NCBI GenBank assembly: GCA_001414485.1
Contig: LLEY01000001.1
Coordinates: 124,001 to 188,000, forward strand
DNA length: 64,000 bases
DNA from: Calycina herbarum
Taxonomy: Eukaryota > Ascomycota > Leotiomycetes > Helotiales > Pezizellaceae
Direction: 5' to 3'
Part shown: piece by piece, positions 11,423 to 23,012 of the stretch
How positions within the stretch are numbered: the stretch's first letter is position 1
Layout of the letters: the number at the start of each line of letters is the position of its first letter
Translations under genes and position numbers: made by a program
The notes under the pieces: generated by a model
What the model saw: only the letters and a program-made list of their open reading frames with translations
Told to the model about the DNA's origin: nothing
The model's database searches: none

Positions 11423-11877
11423 GACGCGAGCATTGACAACCAAGTTATGGGTTGCTGAGTCGTGGCGGGTACACTGTACACAAGTTCGTCTTGCTTGAAG
11501 GCAGACGCGACTTGAGATCCAATCAGTTACCCGCGGGTGAATTCTTGAGGTACCCGACAAAATCCCGAGTTTTTGCGTCACGAGAATCCAGCAGGGATTA
11601 TTCACAACCACGGGCTCAACTTTGAAGACGTGTTGACGAGAAAGACTTATTTCGAGTTCTTGAGAAGTTGCGACATTCAACTGTAAGTTGCCCTTCTTCT
11701 TGCATCTCCTCCAAGCTCTCACGTGGGCTGTTTGCTTTGTCCTCCCGAGCAGATGAACTGCTTCATCAACTTCATCAACCTTGGGCAACACCCCAAATTG
11801 AGACCCAACACTTGGATATCATACTCGTGTACAGACAACTGACCATCTCCAAGCTTAACTCCAACACCTCACTCATC
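11423..11877. promoter_or_regulatory. Divergent promoter region, exonuclease / LSM5
   Basis: 455 bp between the upstream ATG of the exonuclease gene (minus) and the LSM5 ATG (plus). No clear TATA box, typical of fungal housekeeping promoters. A minus-strand open frame crosses it but is a non-coding extension of exon 1. Confidence 0.5.
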
Positions 11878-12398
11878 ATGGCATCTCAACTACTGCCTCT
11901 CGGTTTGTACCCCTCCATCGCCTCAACCTCTCATATCAACTGATGACCCCTCCAGAGTTGATCGACAAGTGCGTGGGATCCAAAATATGGGTTGTCATGA
12001 AGGGTGAAAAGGGTATGATATCTTCTCACTGATTACTTTGACAACTTGCTAATGAAAAACATTAGAATTCAGCGGCACTTTACTCGGATTTGATGACTAC
12101 GTCAGTACGTATTTGATCGCACTCTTTCGTTATGAGCCTGTTCTAACAAAGTAATAGATATGGTACTTGAGGATGTCACCGAGTTGTATGTCTTACCCAT
12201 CTACATACCTTATTGATGAAAATGCTTATGTTTTTCACAGCGATTATTCCGGAAACCACACAAAACTCTCAAAGATTTTGTTGAACGGAAATAACATTTG
12301 CATGGTAGACCAAACCTATCCACCTCTATTTTCTACAAGTACTGACTTTTCAATAGTTGATACCAGGTGGAGAGGGACCACCGGGCGCTACTTCATGA
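11878..12398 (+). CDS. LSM5: U6 snRNA-associated Sm-like protein LSm5
   Basis: Subunit of the LSm1-7 (cytoplasmic mRNA decapping) and LSm2-8 (U6 snRNA) rings. Six very short exons: 11878-11902, 11956-12012, 12066-12104, 12158-12185, 12241-12304, 12357-12398; 84 aa. All five introns (about 50-55 bp) have GT-AG ends and the frame is continuous. The protein reads MASQLLPLELIDKCVGSKIW, then MKGEKEFSGTLLGFDDYVNM, then the Sm2 motif LLNGNNICMLIPGGEG. This covers both Sm motifs and the whole length expected for LSm5. The last intron ends TCAATAG and leads into LIPGG. No single open frame spans the gene, so frame-only gene finding would miss it. Confidence 0.93.
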
Positions 12399-12904
12399 TT
12401 CTGAGCTCAAGCAGGATGGTGGTATGGTATGATGGTGGATTGATATTCATCACTGGGAGCTGATACGGTTCACCCTGCTATAAAATGCAATACCTGGATC
12501 ACCTAATCTCGCCATATTTCTGATTTCCATTTTGTGAAGTTGTTCCTTCCGTTTCGTTACCCCACCAAACCAAGGTCCTCGCCTGAGACCCAAACCCCGA
12601 AGCCATCAAGAATTCCTCCATCACAGGAGCCTATCCCATTTCAAGACCAAAGAAAGTCCCCAGATCCAAAATCCAGTATCAACTCTTCCATCCCAATAAA
12701 CACATCTCGACACATCAATATCCATATCTTGTCAACCCAATCCCAAAAGCATTATCTTCCCCTCTCCCCCATTTCCCCACAACACATTCGACACCCAACA
12801 CCCAACACCCATTAAACCAGTATCCTCTCACCACATACCTTCCTTGCCTTCGTTTTCATCCCCCTCCCCCTCTCCCTCCCCCATTTCCCCATCTCTCTAT
12901 GCCA
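12399..12904. other. C-rich intergenic sequence, 3' ends of convergent genes
   Basis: Strongly C/T-rich with no supported gene. It contains the ends of LSM5 and of the small membrane-protein gene. Confidence 0.4.
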
Positions 12905-13267
12905 TCATCTCCTCCTATGCCCCCATCCACCCTCATCAGGCAACAACCTCCACGCCAAAACAATAACCATCAACATCGGAACAGGCAAAAGATAATCCAA
13001 ACAAAAATGCGCAAACAGCACTACCGAACACCCTATCAAGAAGAGTCCAAACCGGGTCCAGGGTGACATTTCTTCTTCTGTTTTCGTGCTGATGTCTCGT
13101 GGCGGGACTGCGTCGTTTCTATCCGGTATCGTGTGGTTTGTATGGTTCGGAGAGTTTGGAAGTTCTCGATGATCTGGAAGGCTTGCGTGATTTGGGAGAC
13201 TGGGAAGACTTGCAAGATTTGGATCGGTAGGATGAGTTGGGTAGGCAGGATGGAATGGGATTGCCAT
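12905..13267 (-). CDS. Small membrane protein, unknown function
   Basis: From ATG 13267 the product is 120 aa. The first half is rich in Pro, His and Asn (PTHPTDPNLASLPSLPNH), with short degenerate repeats. The second half has two adjacent hydrophobic stretches, FGLFLIGCSVVLFAHFCL and VPMLMVIVLAWRLLP, and a basic C-terminus GHRRR. The open frame extends upstream to 13555 and includes possible splice signals (GTGAGT near 13410), so the true start is uncertain. I recognise no family. Confidence 0.5.
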   Translation of the reverse strand: MAIPFHPAYPTHPTDPNLASLPSLPNHASLPDHRELPNSPNHTNHTIPDRNDAVPPRDISTKTEEEMSPWTRFGLFLIGCSVVLFAHFCLDYLLPVPMLMVIVLAWRLLPDEGGWGHRRR

Positions 13268-14292
13268 GTCTTCCTTTTTATGAGTGTCCTCACTTTTAAG
13301 CAGTACGGATAGGGAGTCCAAATCGTTCTGTTGCCTCTTCCAGATACTGCTGGAAGAGGGGACTGTTGGTTTCGCCAGTATGAAAGAACGAGAGAGAGCA
13401 AGAAACTCACCCTCCCTGTATACGATGTCAGTAAACAGGAAAAGAAAAGGGAAGAAGAGATTCCAAACACTACTACTACCTACTACCTTCCCATCCTTTT
13501 CACCACAAACAAAACCCCCTCCTTCCCATATACCCACCCTGTACTCAGTTGGCAAACTGGTCTTGACTCATTCTCCGACCTACTTCATTGGAACTCCGTG
13601 GCAGCTCCCAAAACATCCTTTGTAGGACACGCTCTGTGGAATTGAATGGTGGGCGGAAGAATTACTTGCATTGCTGTTAAACAATGAGTGACGTGTTAAT
13701 CTTCATTGGGTTTGTTTTGCTGTTACCCTTTGTTGCTGTCTCTGATCACACCCTGCGTACCTGCTTTGGTGGGGCAACATTCTACGTGTTTTCTGTTACA
13801 CTCTTAGAGGGGTACGAGGGGTACACATCAGTCTAGAATATTCCAATCATGTTTCTCCAAAGGTACACAAAGGTATTCCACGAAAAACTACTCTCGAGAT
13901 TAAAGACACAAGGAAAAAGTCATTACGAACACAACGTCTCAAGATAGCCAAAAACTCATATTAAAGATTATCAATCGGCAGGTCTTGTTATATACCCGTC
14001 CAGATTCAAATATCGTAGCATTGTATTGTAAGGACCCCCCATGGTTTCAACGCCATTTCCCATTTAGTAAAAAAGAAGCCCCCGTGGAATCAACAACCAG
14101 ACGGAAACTAAATCAAAGGGACAAGAAAAAAAACAAAGGTGTCGGGAAAAAGAAGAAAAAGGTAGGTTGACCACCGGCGCAAACAAAATGCCCAATCCCA
14201 AATAAATGTACACGAAACGAGAAAAAGGACGTCTTTCAAAAGGCCCCAGCGAAAGAATTCCCAGCTTCAAATTGATCATTCCATGACAACGC
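13268..14292. other. Intergenic, no gene seen
   Basis: Contains the upstream part of the small membrane-protein gene and the 3' flank of the phosphatidylinositol synthase gene. No RNA gene or repeat of note. Confidence 0.4.
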
Positions 14293-15351
14293 CTATTTTG
14301 TCTTGCGCGCTCTTGGTAGACCGGCGGCCCTTCTCATCTCCATATCGCCCTCTGCCAACCACTTGCTTGCCTTGACCAATTGTACCACGTTGATGAGTTG
14401 TTTTCCAAACATAACTGGGAAACTGATTCCAGCAATGATCCATGGAATAGTCGAGTCCATTTTATTTGCACGCGCGAACTCCAAAGCTGCGGCACTATGT
14501 GGGTTGGCGAATATGAGGGAGGAAGCGGATGGTCCTGAAGGGCTTCCCGGGAGAAGTGTGGATCCGGCGCCGTTGGTTTTCTTGACCTCCAACAAGGAGG
14601 GAGAGAGGAATGGCGAGGAAAAGGAAAGGAGATATAGGGCGATGAAGAATACTTCGTTAAGACAGCAGAAGAGGAACAAGACCGTCTGAAAATTTAATTA
14701 GTACCCTTTCTTCATCAGGAAAAAAAACACAGGGGCTAAACGTACCTTATTTGTGTAATATAAATTGAGAATCCAGCTTCTGGACTTGTCCACTTTCTTA
14801 TGGCTTGTATCCGAACCTCCCATAATCAAGGTCGCATACATATGGACGTAATGACTAGCCAAATCCAAAGAGATCAGACCTTGGAAGACGAGAGCCCATC
14901 GTGGCCAGGCAGAAGAAAGGAAAACGAGTAAGCAAGCTGTTGTGCAACGATCCGTCACCATATCAAGCACCGCTCCGAATCGAGTCGATTGTTCGAAGGC
15001 TCTCGCGGCATATCCGTCCAAGGCATCGAGAAGGCATGAAATGCTGTAGAGTATGGAGCACGTTCGAGGGTGGAGTGGCATGTAATATAGAGATGCAAAT
15101 GCGAGGACGATTCTGCTGTAGCCTGGGAAGAATTAGTTACTGGCACAGCCATTATGCGGACACATCTGCCACTAACCGATGATATTAGGCCAGAAGAGAA
15201 AGATGTTCTCCTTGGGGTATTCGTCCTTGTCTTGGCTGTGAGCCGACCCGTTTCCGTTCATGATGGGAGTTTCCTTTGCCCGTGGAGCTGGAGTTGGAGT
15301 TTCTGGTGGTGAGATGGCGGCAGCCTGCCTCCGAGTTCTCACACTAGACAT
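14293..15351 (-). CDS. PIS1: CDP-diacylglycerol-inositol 3-phosphatidyltransferase (phosphatidylinositol synthase)
   Basis: Makes phosphatidylinositol from CDP-diacylglycerol and myo-inositol in the ER membrane. Three exons, complement(15177-15351, 14746-15122, 14293-14685), with introns of 54 and 60 bp; 314 aa. The CDP-alcohol phosphatidyltransferase signature D-x2-D-G-x2-A-R-x8-G-x3-D-x3-D is complete (DALDGYAARAF ... GAVLDMVTD, about residues 91-117). A hydrophilic N-terminus leads into KENIFLFWPNIIGYSR. Several hydrophobic helices follow, including one encoded at the start of exon 3 (VLFLFCCLNEVFFIALYLL). An inserted Gly/Ser/Pro-rich loop precedes the last helix, and the C-terminus is basic. 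Length and order fit fungal Pis1. Confidence 0.93.
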
Positions 15352-16846
15352 TTCTTCTTATCGTGTGATGGTGTGCTGGTGTGCTGGAAATGGGCAAATT
15401 GGGAATCTCGCGTTGGTGTTGTTTTCGTGAGAATTGGCCAAGTGGAATATCTGTCGGCTTCTGATTGCTTCGCAGACAGGTGGATATGTTTGGTATGACG
15501 TATGGCTAGATGGGAGGGAAATGGAGGGTCCACGATGGAAATTTGGAGTTGAGAGCACAGATTTGGATTGTCGGATTATATGCAAGGAGGGTGAACAAGT
15601 TGGATGTCGATATGGTCGAGGGTGGAGGTGGAGGTGAGGGCAGGTGTGGTGCGGTGTTTCCTTATCGCTGGCTGAGAAAAGGGAGGAAGGAGAGCATGTG
15701 CGGAATTATTAGCTGGCCTTGCTGGCCTTGCTGCATAGCATAGGGTAGCGACTGCCCTTCGGGTCGTTCGGTTCGCTTGGCCTTGCCGTAGCAAAAGACG
15801 CTTGGCGGTACATAAGCAGCTTCAGCCCAGAGTTTAGACAGAAGCTCCTTCCAAACACCAGCCTTGTTTAGTATTTAGTCTATGACGCTAGGCTAGCAGT
15901 TCGACACATATCAATAATAGACTACTAGTACACTACCTAGGTTACTAGACTATAAAGTACGCACTTTGTAGCTTCATCCTCAAAATCCCCTTATCATAGC
16001 CGCATCTCCAAGCTATGCCCAACACTTTTTCCAAGCTATGCCCAACACCTTTTCCAAGCTATGCCTAACACCTTTTCCAAGCTCAATGGAGCTACTGCTA
16101 CCATTCACATCACCGTCCCTCACGAACCGTTATCAAGTGGCGTAGCCCTAGATATTCAGTATATCTTGAGATATACCTCTGATTGCACCCCCTTTTCCGA
16201 GAAACCAACCGAGAACCAGCTCTTGAATATTCGAACATCAAGCTGGATCCTACTCTCACGTAGGAAGGCCTCTCGCCAATTGCTGTTCTTTGCTCTTCCG
16301 AATTGAATATCATGCTGTTGTCGGGCCATAATCACCCTACCCTACCTCACACCTACCTACCCTTCAAATGCCGACGTACGGAGGATGGGATTTCTCCCCA
16401 AGCACCCAGGGCCACTGGCACCCCACGGTTGAGGCTTCACCGGCTCAGCGCGGAGACATACCATCACCTGATTTGCTTCTTCTGGAAAAACCTGTGATTG
16501 CTGCAAACTGCTGAGTCTCCTCAGGACTCTCGACCAGTCGAGATGCGAGTTGCTGACGCATGTTGCATTGAATTGGTCAACACGTTTTCGGTGGAGTCGT
16601 GACGTTTTTTTATCGGCCACTTTTTTGGCTTCCGCGGTCGGTCTTGCCCCCAAAATCAACCCAGGCCAAGTCAACACCCCACTACCTACCACCACTTCCG
16701 AAACCCCCCCCCGCTGCAGCAACGTCAAAATCTCTCCATCACTTCCTCCTCTCAACCTTCCTTTCTTCTCCCTCGAACCCTCTTTCCTGCCTCACCAACA
16801 CCAATTCTACCATCCACCCTCCCAGATACCTCCCACCACCGCAATC
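15352..16846. other. Intergenic between PIS1 and transketolase (divergent)
   Basis: About 1.5 kb serving as upstream region for both genes. Apart from the 23-bp tandem repeat at 16008-16084, no supported gene. C-rich sequence at 16680-16840 leads into the transketolase start. Confidence 0.45.
16008..16084. repeat. 23-bp tandem repeat, about 3.3 copies
   Basis: Unit CCAAGCTATGCCCAACACYT plus two or three Ts, repeated three times with one or two changes, then a partial copy. Confidence 0.85.
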
Positions 16847-19401
16847 ATGGGCTTCACCGACGTTGATCAGCTGGCTATCAACACCATCCGTATCTTAGCG
16901 GTGAGTTTTTGCCTGCTTTACCCCTCCATCGGTCTGCGAGGGCGCTTTTTGGGCTCTCGACACCACGATGCTATCACCACGAAGCCATCCCCACGAGAGA
17001 AACTGATTTCAACCCCAGGCCGATGCCACCTTCAAGTCCAACTCGGGCCATCCTGGTGCCCCAATGTGAGTAGCTCGATTGCTTCAATTCGATTTCGCTG
17101 CTAATACCGGTTCGTAGGGGAATGGCCCCAGTCGCACACGTTCTTTTCAACAAGATCATGAACTACAACCCAAAGAACTCATCATGGGTTAACAGAGATC
17201 GATTCGTCCTTTCGTAAGTTCCCATCTATCAGATGCACAATTCCTATCGTCTAGTCTATGAGAGGCCATAGAGTGAGCTCCTGGAGCTTCACTTGGCAAT
17301 ACTTTCTTCGCGAGCTGGGGACTTTCATTGAGAAGCGCGAGGTGCTACCAATTCGAAGCAGCTCGGGAAGCCCGAAATATTGATTAAAAAAATCGTAAAA
17401 AATCAAACTTTTTTTACTAACTTCTATCCTAGCAACGGTCATGCTTGCATGCTCCAATATGCTCTCCTCCACCTTGCTGGGTACAAGCTTTCTATGGATG
17501 ATCTCAAGGCATTCCGAGTACGTCCTCCCACTATATATTTCGGAGCTCATTTGGCTAACAAATGCAACCTTAAAGACAATAGACAGCAGAACCCCAGGTC
17601 ACCCCGAGGCGCACGATACCGATGGTATTGAGGTCACCACTGGTCCTCTTGGTCAAGGTTTCGCCAATGCTGTTGGTCTCGCTATTGCCCAACACCACGC
17701 TGGAGGAGAATTTAACAAGCCCGGATTCGAGCTTATCAACAACTACACATATACCTTTATGGGAGATGGATGCATGATGGAGGGAATTGCCAGCGAGGCT
17801 GCCTCCCTCGCTGGTCATTTGCAACTTGGTAACTTGATTGCCGTCTACGATGACAACCACATTTCCATTGATGGAGACACCAACTGTGCTTTCACCGAAG
17901 ATGTTGCTTTGAGATTCCAGTCATATGGCTGGCACGTTGAGACCGTCGAGGACGGTAACAACGATCTTCAAGCCATCGAGGACGCAATCAAGAAGTGCCA
18001 AGCTGTCAAGGATAAGCCATCCATGATCAAGCTCAAGACCATTATTGGTTTCGGTTCCAAGATGGAGGGTACCCATGGTGTACACGGTGCCCCTCTCAAG
18101 GCAGACGACATTAAGCAGCTCAAGACCAAGTTTGGTTTCAACCCAGAGGAGTCATTTGTCGTCCCACAATCCGTTTACGACTTGTACAACAAGAAGGGTG
18201 CTGAGGGTGCCGCTCTTGAGAAGGAGTGGGAGCAACTTGTTTCCAAATACACTGAATCTCACAAATCCGAAGCTGCAGACTTGAAGCGACGCTTGTCTGG
18301 AGCGCTCCCAGAGGGTTGGGAGAAGAAGTTGCCAGTATACTCCCCATCAGATGCCCCAGTTGCTACCCGAAAGCTTTCTGAGATCGTCCTCCAAGCCATC
18401 CACGAAGCCATCCCAGAATTGGTTGGTGGTTCCGCAGATTTGACCGGTTCAAATTTGACCAGATGGAAGGAGGCTGTCGATTTCCAACCTCCTGCCACTG
18501 GTCTTGGTGACTGGTCTGGACGTTATATTCGATATGGTGTCCGTGAGCACGCCATGGGTGCCATCATGAACGGTCTTGCTGCATACGGAACCGTCATCCC
18601 ATTCGGTGGTACTTTCTTGAACTTCGTCTCATACGCTGCCGGAGCTGTTCGTCTATCTGCACTTTCCCAAGTCCGAGTCATCTGGGTCGCTACCCACGAC
18701 TCCATTGGACTTGGTGAGGATGGGCCAACTCATCAACCTATCGAGACTCTCGCACATTTCCGTGCTCTCCCTAACTGCATGGTCTGGCGTCCAGCTGATG
18801 GAAACGAGACCAGTGCTGCATACTATGTCGCCATGACCTCCAAGAACACCCCAAGCATCCTCGCTCTCTCCCGACAAAATCTTCCCCATCTCGAAAACTC
18901 CACCCTTGCCAACGCAATCAAGGGTGGATATGTTGTTCACGAGGCTGAGAAGGCTGACATCACAATTGTCTCCACCGGTTCCGAGGTCGGTATTGCTGTT
19001 GATGCTGTCAAATACTTGAAGGACAACCACAACCTCACTGCTCGTGTTGTTTCTATTCCTTGCTTCGAGGTCTTTGATGCTCAGACCAAGGAGTACAGAC
19101 TTAGCGTCTTGCCAGACGGTATCCCATCCCTCTCAGTCGAAGTCATGTCAACTATGGGCTGGGAACGATACACCCACGAGCAATTTGGTCTCAACAGATT
19201 CGGTGCTAGCGGTGCCTACAAGGACGTGTACAAGGCATGTTACTTTCCAGAAATTCCAGATGACAAGGGCTAACAGCGCAATAGAAATTCGAGTTCACTC
19301 CAGAGGGTATCAGTAAGCGTGCTGTTGCCACTGTTGACTTCTACAAGGATGTTCCTAACCTCCGTTCTCCTATTAACCGTGCTTTCCAGCAACTCATCTA
19401 A
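16847..19401 (+). CDS. TKL1: Transketolase
   Basis: Thiamine-diphosphate enzyme of the pentose phosphate pathway; transfers two-carbon units between sugar phosphates. Six exons: 16847-16900, 17019-17065, 17118-17213, 17433-17517, 17576-19234, 19285-19401; 685 aa, the usual length. The fit is end to end: [36 protein letters not shown], the ThDP motif GDGCMMEG with the later [32 protein letters not shown], the catalytic acidic region RYGVREHAM, and the C-terminal FNRFGASG-like segment followed by [10 protein letters not shown]. The last intron starts with GC, not GT (AAG|GCATGT ... GGCTAAC ... AATAG|AAATTC). It is required to keep the frame. Intron 3 is long (219 bp). Confidence 0.95.
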
Positions 19402-21403
19402 TTTTTTTTTAAACGTGGGGGCCTGGTTTAGAGAGAGGAGATATGTACAGACTCTTTGAAAATAGACGAAATGAATGAATAAATTGACAAATGTAAAGTG
19501 GTTCCCTTGGCTGCGTGTAGATACTTTGATCATGGGGTTGATGTAGTTACTTTCGTTCCTCCCTTTCCCTCTCATTTTCTCTCATACCTCTCTCTCTTTT
19601 CTAATTGCGTTGGAACTTTTCAGCTTCTCCTTGCCCAAACCCACTCAGTAAGTTCTCAATTAATTGTCGAGTAAGCTATGAGTTACTCGTGAGTAAGCTG
19701 TCAATTACCGCAGTGGGTTACTGACCAGTAAGCCACCAGTAACTCCACAGATGAGGGGTAAAGCATGTGCCGGGGAGTCTTTGCCAGTTAAGGGTGGTGA
19801 CTTGTCGAATCTCAGAGCGAGGAGTAATTAAAGCTGGATCGGCGGTCATATTTTAGGTTGGGATGCGAAAGTTTAAAGGGGAAGTTGGTCTGACAGGGTA
19901 TGGTGAGGGGGTATAGGTTGTGCCTTCCTTCCGCTGCTCTGGCGCGAGGTTGAAGTTGGGAAGGAGCGACCTGGATTTGAGACGAGATGGGGGTGCAATA
20001 CGGAAGGAACGATGGACGTAACAAACCCAACCCAACCGAGCGACTAGATAGAAGTAGTAGGGTAAGATGGGGTCAAATGTACTTTGGCTAATCTTGCCTA
20101 GATAAGACGACAGACATGTTGGACCAGGTTTGAGGTATTTTTTATTTCTTGCTATAAAAATCATTGTCCTCCTTTCTGCGATTCGTTTTTCAATGATGCG
20201 AAGTATTAAGTCGTGTATGAGGTATGCAAGAGCTCCCGGACGAGTCAAGAGGGTTGGTTTATACTTGGGGCTATTCTAGATCGGAATTTGAGATGGGAGT
20301 CGTGCTTTGCCTCGAGTCAATCAATCGGCCTTGAGTCCTGTCTACCGTGGTGGGTGAGGGGGGAAGGAACGAACGACCTTGAGTTTTCGAGAGCGCTTCC
20401 TTTTGGGAATGTGTGCTTTGGTAAAATAAAATACGATCACGGTATTTTCCCAAGGGACCTAGACAAGCGAGTAGTCGCCCCAGGGTAGCGGTTGTGTCTA
20501 AATAGGAGAGATATCTGCGCTCGGATGGTACACGGTTCTTGGTGGGTGTTGGTCGTGCAGCTGTGTCGTATATTTGGAATGAGGAAGGTGATACTTCCAT
20601 CTCGATAGGGGGTTGGGTTGGGTTGAGGCTGGTAAGACAGATATATCTTGAGTCTTTCTTCAGTTCGTAATTGCTGGGTGGAGTTTGTGAGCGGGGAGTG
20701 GTTGAAGTGTTCAGCTCGATGGCTGTGGTGATTGTGGAGGGGTGGGGGAGAAATGGTAGTTGGATGTTTCTGGCTTTTGGGGATAGAGGATTGAGGGACA
20801 AGGGAAGAGTGTTCTAATCTGGCTTTACGGAACTCTCACGTTTGTGTGACTTTAAGAGGTGTGTAGGTGTGTTTGTGTGTTTGTGTGTTTGTGTGTTTGT
20901 GTGTTTTTGAGACTACAAGTTTGTTATGTTCTCGCTCACTTTCTTCCCCTGCTCCTGTCTGATAGACTTTTTATTTTGATCATTTAAGTCAATTTAACTC
21001 GGATTTATTAGAATTCTGATTCTAGCTTCTTGAGAAGATTACTGTATGAGGAAGCGAAAGGTTTCTTCCAAAGAGCAGGACGGAGAATCTCAATGTAGCA
21101 TCTCTGGTTTTCGAATCATTTAGTCCTGATACTTGGAATTGTATTATGAGGCTCGTTGGAATAGCCTTCGCTGCTTTGGCGCGCCTTGGTGCCCGTTTGA
21201 CAGAACTCTAGAGAAACCTGAAAGTGTTGCCAGCTTCCCACATTGGGAAGTGTCTTTGTCTTCCTTGCCTCGCTTGCTCAACAAAACAAACAACTTCCCT
21301 ACCCCACCGACCCACTTTCTCCACCCCCAGGCATAACTTCTGGATAGCCTATTTACTTCTAAATAAGATGATTGGAAACTACTCAAACAAGTGACGATAA
21401 AAA
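19402..21403. other. 2-kb intergenic region upstream of the tRNA-like array
   Basis: No supported gene; minus-strand frames at 19853-20248 and 20271-20801 lack recognisable features. A cluster of AGTAA/TTACT motifs lies at 19640-19750 and a (GTGTGTTT)n tract at 20867-20906. Confidence 0.4.
20867..20906. repeat. (GTGTGTTT)n simple repeat
   Basis: Five tandem 8-bp units ending in a T run. Confidence 0.85.
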
Positions 21404-21587
21404 GCTCGATTAGTCTAGTGGTTAAGACGTTCCCTCTCTTACGCAGCATACCTTCCCCTCGTACGCTTGATGGCTTTAAGATTCGAGCCGAATCTTATCT
21501 CCAGGAGAGTATGTGAGGGGTAGGTGCTTCTTAGGAAGTGTGTTGTAGGGCCTGGGTGAGGCATCAGTTCGAGTCTGATATTGAGCA
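21404..21587 (+). ncRNA. tRNA-like RNA gene, copy 1
   Basis: 184 nt. The ends pair as a 7-bp acceptor stem (GCTCGAT / ATTGAGC, one G-U), followed by A. The D arm is GTCT-agtggtta-AGAC, carrying an A box (TAGTCTAGTGG). The T arm is ATCAG-TTCGAGT-CTGAT, carrying a B box (GTTCGAGTC). A T run at 21599-21606 fits Pol III termination. Between the arms, where a tRNA has a 17-nt anticodon arm, there are about 130 nt: a weak stem (TTCCC/GGGTG), a helix CAGCAT/GTGTTG, and a perfect hairpin AAGATTCG-agc-CGAATCTT. The Leu/Ser variable-arm explanation does not fit because the extra sequence replaces the anticodon loop. It is not a canonical tRNA. Confidence 0.7.
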
Positions 21588-21809
21588 TGGATCTTATCTT
21601 TTTTTTCGGCCTTTTTTGGGGCGTGGGGAAAGGGGATTTGGAATGAGAAGTAAGAGTTAGGGAATTGGTGAAGTGAAAGTGAAGAGATGTAAATGTATTT
21701 ACCTCTCTTTATAGCTCCATTGCCCCACTAGTCCCCACATCAATGGACTCCAGGTATATGAGCTAAGTTAAGCTCATTTCAAGTCAATCAAACAAAGTAG
21801 TTGTGGAAA

Positions 21810-22043
21810 GCTCGATTAGTCCAGTGGTTAAGACGTTTTCACCTAACAACGACATTGTAATAATCTTCATTGTTCCCTTCCACGAGGTGCGTCTCGCTCT
21901 GTCGAGTTCCTGGGCTTATGCTGGCCTCTGGGGTGGACTTCCTCATTGTCTGGGGGTTACGACTTTCTCTAGTAACTCTCTTTCCGTGTAGTAGGGTGTC
22001 GTAGGGCTCGGAAGAGGCATCAGTTCGATCCTGATATTGAGCA
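21810..22043 (+). ncRNA. tRNA-like RNA gene, copy 2 (long form)
   Basis: 234 nt. Acceptor GCTCGAT / ATTGAGC then A; D arm GTCC-agtggtta-AGAC; T arm ATCAG-TTCGATC-CTGAT; T run at 22057-22062. The anticodon-like stem is TTTTC/GGAAG. The inner helix CGACAT/GTGTCG and the hairpin AATAAT-cttc-ATTGTT are both present. The 220 bp before it hold no other gene and share a GAAGTGAAAGT segment with the next spacer. Confidence 0.7.
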
Positions 22044-22295
22044 TTAGAGATTCTACTTTTTTAGTATTTATCTTTTTTAATTTATGTTTTCAAGTGGGGC
22101 TGCTAGTAAGAAGGTTCTATTTTGGCAATTTGGGGTTTTGTAGTTAGTGAAAGTGGCGAAGTGAAAGTAAAACGCGATAGACGAACCAACATCACTCCTT
22201 CCTCAACTAACCCATTTACCCCATCCCCCAACCTTTCCTCGCTTCTAACTTAACCAGAAATAAGAACTCTCAACTCTAATTAACAAGTACAACAA

Positions 22296-22479
22296 GCTCG
22301 ATTGGTCTAGTGGTTAAGACGTTTCCCTTATACACGGCATTGTAATAACCTTTGTTATTCCCTCTTCTGATACCAACCCGGGACGGGATAGTCAAGGGAG
22401 GGGTTCCTAAGTATCGAAGATACTCAAGGAAGGTGTCGAGAGCTGGGAAGAATCATCAGTTCGATTCTGATATCGGGTA
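22296..22479 (+). ncRNA. tRNA-like RNA gene, copy 3
   Basis: 184 nt. Acceptor GCTCGAT / ATCGGGT then A, where the G-U seen in copies 1-2 is replaced by G-C. T arm ATCAG-TTCGATT-CTGAT; T run at 22483-22488. Anticodon-like stem TTTCC/GGAAG, helix CGGCAT/GTGTCG, hairpin AATAAC-cttt-GTTATT, and a second hairpin GTATC-gaa-GATAC. This is the only copy with T at the position equivalent to U33. The following 349-bp spacer holds no gene. Confidence 0.7.
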
Positions 22480-22827
22480 TGCTTTTTTGTGTTTTTTTGC
22501 TCAGCGAAGTTAGCAGTTGATTTGGAGTCAGAGAAAGGTTGAATGAAAGCAGCCGGGGAAGATGCCTTTCGTTTGAGAAACTCGGGAAACAAAACTTGGT
22601 AAACTTTTGTCGTCTTGATGTGCTGCTTGATATGTCACAAGTTACTAAAAATAGATAGTGTTTACAACTCTTCTCCTTGCATGATAACCTCACTCCTGCT
22701 TCTTCCTTCCTGCTTCCTTCCTCATATCCTAACCCACACACTTCACCCAGCCCACCCAAAGTGTACTTAGCCAAACATAACGCAACTCTCTCCTAATTAA
22801 AAGCCAATCAAATATGAGGCTGAAAAG

Positions 22828-23012
22828 GCTCAATTAGTCTAGTGATAAAACGCTTCCTCCTTATGCGGCATTGTCATAACCTTCATTATTCCCCTTTCCG
22901 AGAGCATGTCACATTGGTGAATCCTTAAGGGAGGGCTTCTGGGCTTGGGCTTAATTAAGGAAGATGTCGTGGGGCCCTGGGAGAGTCATCAGTTCGAATC
23001 TGATATTGAGCA
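22828..23012 (+). ncRNA. tRNA-like RNA gene, copy 4
   Basis: 185 nt. Acceptor GCTCAAT / ATTGAGC, fully Watson-Crick (A-U where copy 3 has G-C), then A. The D stem has one mismatch (GTCT/AAAC). T arm ATCAG-TTCGAAT-CTGAT; long T run at 23021-23033. Anticodon-like stem CTTCC/GGGAG, helix CGGCAT/ATGTCG, and a weaker ATAAC...TTAT hairpin. The 305-bp spacer after it holds no gene. Confidence 0.7.

Noticed and set aside
20271..20801. 176-codon minus-strand frame
   Set aside because: Low-complexity Ser/Thr/Pro composition with no domain, and the second frame at 19853-20248 is no better; treated as non-coding.
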